From Cruorifilaria tuberocauda (lineage: Eukaryota > Nematoda > Chromadorea > Rhabditida > Onchocercidae), in assembly GCA_013365365.1 (NCBI GenBank), contig JABVXU010000797.1, positions 1 through 20,117 of the forward strand: DNA of 20,117 nucleotides, written 5' to 3'. Of this stretch, positions 9,554 through 18,200 are shown one piece after another; position 1 is the stretch's first letter; every line of letters begins with the position of its first letter. The translations under genes were made by a program, and so were the position numbers. Under the pieces are notes generated by a model. That model was not told the origin of the DNA, did no database searches, and was given only the letters and a program-made list of their open reading frames with translations.

Positions 9554-10373
9554 AAATTTGTTTTTAAATAAAAACAAATTTTGCAAATATCGTTACTTTC
9601 CATCGAAAAATGAATAAAAAAATTTGGTGTAATTCGATTCTTGATTCTTGGAATATAAAATTCGAATTTTCCTGGATTTTAAATTCAAATTTTAATTAGA
9701 AATTTTGATTAAATGGAAGTATAGGAGAATGAAAATGGAAATTTCAATATTGAATAGAGCTTACAATTTGAATTTTAATTAACAAATGGTAAAATAGGAA
9801 GATGCAAAATGAAATCCTAAAATTGAAACATTAAAATGACAAGATTTCGAGAAAGCGAAAGATTGTAAACTTTATGATAATTTAAAAATCTAGGGAATAT
9901 ATATATCGTAATGTTATTTATTCTAAAAATAAATAATCTAATATAATTCCAATTTTATTAATACCGGAAAAAATCCTGATAAAATAAAATTGAAATTTAT
10001 ACAAAATCTGATTTGAAATTTTAATACTTGAAATTTGAAAATCTGAAATTTAACTGAAATACTGAAATTCAATTGAAATTGAAATTCATATTGTCAATTC
10101 TTCTCATATATCAATGCCAAAAAAAAAATACAGGATAAACTGCAAGAAGCAAAATCGATGATATGTGATAAAATGAAAAATTGAATTTGATAATTAAATC
10201 CATGCTATCCGGTATCCACCGATAGTCAAACAGGAATTCTGGATGGCTAAAAGAAAAACCTTTATCACATCTCATTTCTGATATTATTTCAAACAATTTA
10301 TTTCTATCATCTTATTAAGAATCCATAAATAGCTTATTGATTTATTCTCAAATTTTAAATCAAAAATTCCTTT

Positions 10374-10376
10374 CTT

Positions 10377-10408
<32 letters not shown>

Positions 10409-10415
10409 ACTCTCA
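10374..10415. repeat. (TC)n microsatellite
   Basis: An uninterrupted TC run up to about 10402 followed by TCAC/TCTC variants. Confidence 0.9.
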
Positions 10416-10589
10416 ATTTTTCTCTCCTTCTACTAAGTTCAGTATACAGTGATAAAAAGCAAATCTCTTTCAGATAAATATTTCGGACAGCTAATTCAAT
10501 TTAATGGAGCTTAAAAAAAGAAAAAAAAATTTATTGACAAATTGAAATACACCGGATGAAATATGAAATTCAATAAGGCATAATAGATT

Positions 10590-10836
10590 AAAGTATAAAT
10601 GTGCAAATTAATACAAAAAAAATCGATCAATCAATCGATTATTATTAGTAGGATATTAAATCCTGAAAATTCAACAATCATTTCAATATAACTAAATTGA
10701 TCATTCCAAAATATAAATATGCAAATTAATACAAAAAAAAAATCGATCAATCAATCGAATATTATTAGCACGTATGTAAAAGGTGTTAAATCCTGAAAAT
10801 TCAACAATTATTCCAATACAGCTGATTGATCATTCC
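10590..10836. repeat. Tandem duplication of about 120 bp
   Basis: Copies at about 10590-10707 and 10708-10836 share AAATTAATACAAAAAAA, the near-palindrome ATCGATCAATCAATCGA, TTAAATCCTGAAAATTCAACAA and TTGATCATTCC. Diverged mainly by short indels. Confidence 0.85.
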
Positions 10837-11168
10837 GGAATTATCGAATTGACAAAGTATTATTATAATCGCAATAAAGTAATCATTTTATTTCAAACAA
10901 AATGGCACAGGAAGATTAAGAAAAAACAGCGAGATCACATGAACAAAATTATATCTTTCATGAAAAATTAAGATTTAATTATTAACGATAATTAATGATG
11001 AAAAAAAAAAACGAGTTAACCTGTAATTTTCATAAGAGTTACTTTATTAAAACATTTTATTGCGCTTATATCTGAGTAAGATTTTTTTTTTCTGAAATTT
11101 TTATTTTCATGAAAGTATCAATCAATATTGATAATTATAATTCATACAAAATTCACAATATAATCAAG

Positions 11169-11408
11169 ATAATGATAATTATACTCTGAGAGAAAACATT
11201 TGACCTATAACCTTTTTAGATTAAAATCAATCACATCACATAAATTGTCTAATTGTTTAATGCAAAAAATCATAGATGATAATATGCAAATCTATTTGCA
11301 AAAAGTATTTCATTTATTACACGATTAAACAATTAATGATACGATTGATACTAATCTAAAAAGGTTATAGGTTAAATGTTTTCTCTCTCAATGTATAATT
11401 ATCATTAT
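11169..11408. mobile_element. 240 bp foldback (MITE-like) inverted-repeat element
   Basis: The ends are reverse complements of one another: ATAATGATAATTATAC at 11169-11184 pairs with 11393-11408, and pairing continues through GAGAGAAAACATTT, ACCTATAACCTTTTTAGATT and ATCAATC, giving an imperfect stem of about 65 bp. The centre (11287-11302) has another small palindrome. There is no coding capacity and no clear target-site duplication. It starts 100 bp beyond the ankyrin-gene stop codon and so probably lies in its 3' UTR. A MITE identity is an inference from structure alone. Confidence 0.65.
11313..11318 (-). promoter_or_regulatory. Candidate polyadenylation signal AATAAA for the ankyrin-repeat gene
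   Basis: First AATAAA seen on the minus strand after the stop at 11508, about 190 nt downstream, inside the inner part of the foldback. Others are at 11056-11061 and 11043-11048. Weak, because the word is common in AT-rich DNA. Confidence 0.25.
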
Positions 11409-11507
11409 TAATTTATGAAAATATTAAAAGAAAAAGAGAAAAAAAAAATCAAACAGATAAATAAAATCACAGGTAAAATTATAAGATTAGAATTAATTTA
11501 TCACTTT

Positions 11508-11715
11508 CTAATGAGTAATTTGTAAAGTATTATTTTTTATTGTATTATTATTGTTATTGTTATTGTTATTGTTGTTATTGTTTGATGATTTCAATGAGCC
11601 AATATTACGTTGCTGCAAAAAAAATTTAGCTTTTGATTGTTGTGTTGTTGGACTGCTTGGTAATGAACCGAATCCGGAACTGTCCGCCGAACCGTTAGCG
11701 TTTTTCAGGATTTGC
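11508..11715 (-). CDS. Ankyrin gene terminal exon: Ser/Asn-rich tail and stop
   Basis: Acceptor CAACTACAG precedes 11715; its first base completes Arg (AG|G), giving HIRQILKNANGS. TAG stop is at 11510-11508. The tail SSGFGSLPSSPTTQQSK is followed by KFFLQQRNIGSLKSS, a run of twelve Asn and TIKNNTLQITH. The poly-Asn run is an AAT/AAC repeat in DNA. The frame is supported by splice phase and by the lack of internal stops over 68 codons. Confidence 0.8.
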
Positions 11716-14700
11716 CTGTAGTTGTTGATTGTTCACACAAATGCTCTGCATTAAATCATTTTTTCCGTTCATCGGATTTTATAATTTTAAATTTTAGATC
11801 AATCATCATTAATTGGATCAATCATCATTTTATCAAATTATTATAATTTCAAATTTGATCATCATTGATGATAAATCAATAAATGATCAATTTATTAATC
11901 AATACAGTTGAGAGAATATAAATCAGAATAATTATCTAATATTTTTCTACAGGTGTGATGAAAAAAAAAAAAAAATCAAACAGAATAACTAATAATTTCT
12001 CATGCATTTTTCTTTTTTTTTTGTTTCCAAACAGGTAATTAAATTCAAATATTCGAAATTGATTTACTATTTAAATACTAAAAAAAATTCATGGAATGAA
12101 AATTATACAATACTAGAAAAAAATGCTATATTATTATTATTATTGCTTAAATTTAAACATTCTAAATTCTAACTCTAATCGTGATTTTAAATGATTTAAA
12201 ATTACTTTTAAATGTTCAATTTTAAGTTTTTCTTTTGAAATGAAAATAATACAATACTAAAAAAAAAATACCCAAATTTATTATAAAGGTACTTATAAAT
12301 GCTTATAAAATATCAAATATGAAAACATAAATATTATTATCTTAATTACTTTATGAAAGTAATTAAGATAATATTAATGCTTTCATATCTTCATCTCTTA
12401 TCCAAAAAACATTTCGCAACAATTTGCAAAAAAAGAAAAAAAGCGGAGAAAAGCAAGGAAATCAAAATTAGTCTGATATGAACCTGATATGATCATGTCC
12501 AGCAAGTTGTGCTACATCTGATGCACAACGACCAAAATTATCACATATCGATGGTTCAGCACCAAATTTTAATAATAGTAAAACAATATCACGTTGTCCA
12601 TTATTTGCTGCTATATTCAGCGCTGTTGCACCCTGTCAATTAGTAAACTGATAAGTTAAAAATAAAAAAAAATCAGCTTACCAAAGAATTTATCATTATC
12701 TATTAGAAAGAAAAGAGAAAGTTTGATTAGCATATCAATATCAGGTTTCATGATATATTTCTTTTCTCATTAGACTATCTTATCAGTCTTATCAATAGAT
12801 TTCGTTTCGATATATATATGTATCGATTTTTATGTTTTTTAAAATTTCATTTTGTAGTAAATAAGTAATATAATAATTAAATTAGTGAAAACTGATATTG
12901 ATATGATAATCAAATTTGATCTAATTAATCACTCACAAAATTTTGATATGATAAATTTTAGCTATATTTCATTTTATATTTACATATATTTTGTAGTCTT
13001 ATCATTAAAGTTTTAACACTGTAATCAAATTGATCAAACTTGATAACTTTTTTAATTCAATCAAAATTTGAAGTGATAAATTTTAGCTAAATTTCATTTT
13101 GTATATATTTTAATCAAATTTAAACAAATGATCAAATCGATCACATCTGATAATTTTCTAATTAATTAAGGTTTTGATGTGATAAATTTTAGTTATATTT
13201 CATTCCATATCTACTTTTTTTTAAAAAATCTTATTATTATTATAGCTGATAAGTTTTCAGAATTAATCAAAAACCTGATAATCGATAACATTTGGTGCTA
13301 CACCAATAGTTTCCAACATATAATGACAAATTTTATAATTCGATGACCAAACGGCAATCATTAATGGCGTACGTCCGTCATCATCACGTTCCTCAAATTC
13401 TGCTCCATATTTTCGAACAATAGCAGCTAATTTAACATCGTTTAACTAAATGATAATTAAATTTAGGTAGAAATACACTGGTAAAAGAAAAATAAAAAAC
13501 GTAAAAGTAACATGTAAAAGTCACGTAAAAGTGAGATAAAATAGTTATTCTGTAAAATATAATTAATTATTAAATTTATCTATATAAGTAAACTTAATTA
13601 ATTAAATATTAAAAAAAAAAAATTTATACTTAATAAGAGACGACGATTTCTTTTTCTTCTCTTATTTGTTAAATATAGGAATGGTAAACTTATTGGTTAT
13701 AATATTTTTTAAATAAGATAACAAGTTTTATAAGTTAAAGATGTATATATAGTAAGTTAAAGATAATATAAGATAAGAGATATGGTATAAAAAATATTTA
13801 TTAATTAAATCGTACGATTCAATGAAAATTTAAAATTTACTCAAATACTCAAATAATACTCAATTACTCAAATAATTACTCAAATTACTCAAATACTCAA
13901 ATAATGAAATTTATATATATATATATAAATAATGAAATAAGTTTTATAAGTTAAAAATATATATAATCAAGTTAGAGATAATATAAGATAAGAGATATGA
14001 TAAGAGATAATAGATATAAGATGATAATAAGATAAATTTTTCTCAATTTAAAATTATATTTTTTTAACAACATTCAATTTAAAATTATATTTCTTTAACA
14101 AGATAAAATTTAATTAGATAAAATTTTTAATAAAATTTTTTTTTTCAATTTAAAATTATTTTTTTAATAAGATAAAATCTAATTGAATAAAATTTTTAAT
14201 AAAATTTTTTTTTTTCAATTTAAAATTATAGAAAAATGTAGAAGTAATTTATTACCTGTGCAACAATATGCGCACAACTACGTCCATGTGAATCACGTGC
14301 CTTAGCTGAAGCACCATATTCCAGTAATATTGTAACCATTGTAGCGTCACGTAAAACAAGTAACGTATGAATTAATGGTACACCATCAAGATCCGGTTCA
14401 TCAAGCTTCAATTCCTGATCGTTTTTCCGTAAATAATCCAGTAAAAATTTTAAAACTGATTCATTACGACTAATTGCTGCAGCACGAACAGGTGATAAGC
14501 CATCATGTGATTGTAGATGTACCGGTGCACCTGCTTTTAACAATTCTTCCACTATCTGCAAATAGAAAACTAAATTAGAAATATTTTAAGGTTATATTTT
14601 TTTACTTTTGCATTACTATTTATAGTAGATTTTAAGTAGAACACATATTAAATAAGTATAATTTTAATTTTAATTATAAAATTAATTTAAGGTATAAACA

Positions 14701-15201
14701 CTTTAAGTATAAAATTAATTTTAAGTATATGAAGTATAACATTATATTAAATAAGTATAATTTTAATTTTAAATGTAAACACCTTAAGTGTAAAAATTAG
14801 TTTTAAGTATAAGTTTTAAGTATTTATCTTAATTTTAAGTATAAAATATAAAAATATTTTATTTAATAATTATTACTTTTAATCTTATCAGATATCGATA
14901 AGTTTATTAATTGATTGAAGCGTATAAATGCATTTAAAAAATATTTATTAATTAAATCGCACGATTCAATGAAAATTTTAAGTTTACTCAAATTTACTCA
15001 AATAATGAAATTTATCATAATTACGTTTAATCATTTTTAAAATTTTAATTTTGTTAATTAATTTTTAGTAACAACAGATAAGAAGGTCAGTGCAGCAGCA
15101 ATGGCAACAAAAATAATCATAACAAAATTAATTAATAATGATAACCAGTAATAATTAATAATGATAACCGGTAATGATTAATACTTAATAATTAATAACT
15201 A

Positions 15202-15257
<56 letters not shown>

Positions 15258-18200
15258 TAAATGATAATAATAGTAAATGATAATAATAATAATAACGTAA
15301 GTAAAATCAACCTGAACCGATGAACGTTGTCCAGCAATGAGTAACGGATGTACGCCACGTGTATCAGTTGCTTGAGCAGTAGTTGAGGTAATCAATGATT
15401 TGCATAATTTCAAATCAGAATGTGCAACTGCATAATGCAACGCTACTGCACCATCATTATCCTAAAATTAAATTATATTTTAGATCTCTTAAAAATTAAA
15501 AAAAATATTATCATCAAATTATCAGTAATTTTTAATCCAAAACAATGTTTACAAAATATTCTTAAAAAAAATTCGTAAATTTTTTTTTTCTAGAAAGAAA
15601 TTAAAAAGTAAAATGATTAGTTTGAGTAAAATGATTAATAATAATAATAATAATAATAATAATGTGTAACACACAACTATCGCTTATCACTCAATAATTA
15701 TAATGGATGATTATACCTGATACAATTATCAGTAAAGTTTTTTTCCGGATTATGATTCATTTCAGGAATGAGTGAAAATTACGATGATACAGTTATCAGT
15801 GAATTCCTTTTTCCGGTTTATTTATAGTTTCATTTTAGTGCTTGAAATTAACCAATATCATATAGTACATTAGTAAATGTTTTTTCCGGATTTGCATTTT
15901 AGTTACTTGGAATGAAGAAAGATTGATTATATGATATATTTATCAGTGTAAAGTTTTTTTTTTTCCTTGGATTACTTATAATTTCATTTTTAGTTACTTT
16001 GAAATGTATTACTTATTTAAATTGCATTTCATACCTTATGACCTTCATCAGCACCTAAGTTAATTAGCATTTCACAAACATCCAAATAACCACTCATTGC
16101 AGCTATAATTAATGCTGTACGACCAAATTCATCGATAGCATCCGTATCAGCACCATGCTCGATAAGCTGTTGACATGCAATCAGGTGACCTTGACCTGCT
16201 GCTAGCATCAACGAAGTCCGACCATTTTCATCCTATTCATGAAAATTTTTTTTTTTAAAAAAAAAACTTTTTTCTTGATGATCATTTACCAGTGAAACTT
16301 TTTTTTTCCAGATTATTTATAATTTCATTTCAACCGGATTACTTATAATTTCATCTCGGCCGAATTACTTATGATTTCATTTTAGCCGGACTACTTATAA
16401 TTTCATTTCGGCCGGATTACTTATGATTTCGTTTTTTTTTTTTTTTTTTTACAAAATTTCCATAATCAAATTCATTTTAAAATAATCAATAATAATTTTT
16501 TAAATGATTTTTACAAAAAATACAGTTGAATTATAGTAAAGAGGTATTTCTCTCTCTCTCTCTCTCTCTCTATCTCCGTCTATTTACCTGAGCATCAATA
16601 TTTTGAATGAAATCAATAATTGCTGGAAGATTTTGATCACCATGATAAGCAGCAATATGTAAACAATTTCGACCATTCATATCTTCTATATTCAAATTTG
16701 CTCCACCTATATAAAATTAAATTTTCAATATCAAAATTAAGTGCAAAACTTAGCACAAATTAAGTACAAAACTTGGTACAAAAATCAAAATCAAATTAAT
16801 ACAGTATAATATACATATATTATACTGTACATATATTATACTGAAGACAGTATATTATACCGTCTTCGATATACAGTATAATAATTTTAGTACCAAGATA
16901 ATTTATACGAATAAAACTAAAACCTTTAATGAGTACTGCAACAGTTTCATTATGATCAAAAGTTTGCGTGCCCGATGAAAGCGCTAAATGAAGCGCAGTT
17001 GATCCATAATTATCGATTATCTGTAAAATTTGATCACTTTACTAAATTTTAAATACAAATAACATAAATGTTTCAAAAATTTTTAATACTAATACTTTTT
17101 TAATCCTTTTAATATCTTAATTTTTTCAATATCTTCTAATCTTAATTATCTTAATCTTAATTTCTCCATAATCTTAATTTAAATAATCGTAATTTCTTGA
17201 TAGTTTTTTTTTTCAATTATAAATATGTACATTTTAGATAATTTAATTTTAAAAATCTTCAGGTTTCATTTTTTTTTTCTTGTCACTTACTCTCATATAA
17301 AATCACTTCATATCACACTTACTTTCATATCACTCCCATATCATTAAATATAAATATAAAAGTTAAAGAGTAATCATTATGTAAGCATAAGTAAGTAAAA
17401 CTTACATTTGGTGCTGCACCATTCTCTAAAAGTATGCTAACAATATTAGCATGATCCATAAATGCAGCAGCCATAAGTGCTGTACGACCTTCCGCATCTT
17501 GCTTATCGACATTTGCGCCATATTTCAATAAACGTCGTACCACACGTTCATGTCCACTCCTATACTTATCAAACTATTATAATAAATTGCAAAAGAAAGA
17601 ATTATGAGTGAAAAACAAAAATTAAATAAAAATATTTAAAAAATAATTTGAAAGGTTAAAGGTGATCTAATTATCATTGATTTATTTTAAGCCAAATAAT
17701 ACATATATCCTCATCTTCATTCTTTTTGTTTTTTTTTTCAACAAATCAAGAAATGTAAGAAGCAAGAAAGATTGGAAAAAAAATTAGATGGGAATATTTT
17801 GCAAAAATAAATTAAAAAGGTTATAGGTCATACACTCGACGTATTTATTGTGTCAAATACTATCAATTTTGTTAAATGTCAAATACTTATTCATACAATC
17901 ACTTTTCCTTTCTCCTTTTCTTTCCCCTTTCTAGTTATTATATTCTTATCCCTATCCTTATCAATATCATCATAAGTAATTAACCTGTAAGTAATCAATC
18001 TATAATCTCTATAAGTAATCAAACCTGATCAAACTAATTTCTCTTGAATATTCTCCCCCGCTTCTTCTTTTCATTTCCTACCAAAAAGCATACATTAATC
18101 AAACCTGATCAAACTAATTTCTCTTGAATATTCTCCCCCGCTTCTTCTTTTCATTTCCTACCAAAAAGCATCCATGCATTTAGTATCAATCAATGAATAA

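Larger units (their letters stand above)
7401..11507. other. Intergenic region between two convergent genes
   Basis: About 4.1 kb of AT-rich DNA between the receptor stop (7400) and the ankyrin-gene stop (11508). Open frames in it are short, biased to AT-rich words and lack recognisable domains. It contains the two 3' UTRs, homopolymer tracts, short repeats near 7500-7650 and 8400-8520, and the repeats listed separately. Confidence 0.75.

Noticed and set aside
10111..10296. Minus-strand 61-codon open frame in the intergenic region, with slightly higher GC
   Set aside because: No recognisable domain, no matching exons or splice partners nearby, and its length is expected by chance.
10783..10971. 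Plus-strand 62-codon open frame
   Set aside because: It starts at TTG inside a tandem duplication whose other copy does not keep the frame; no domain.
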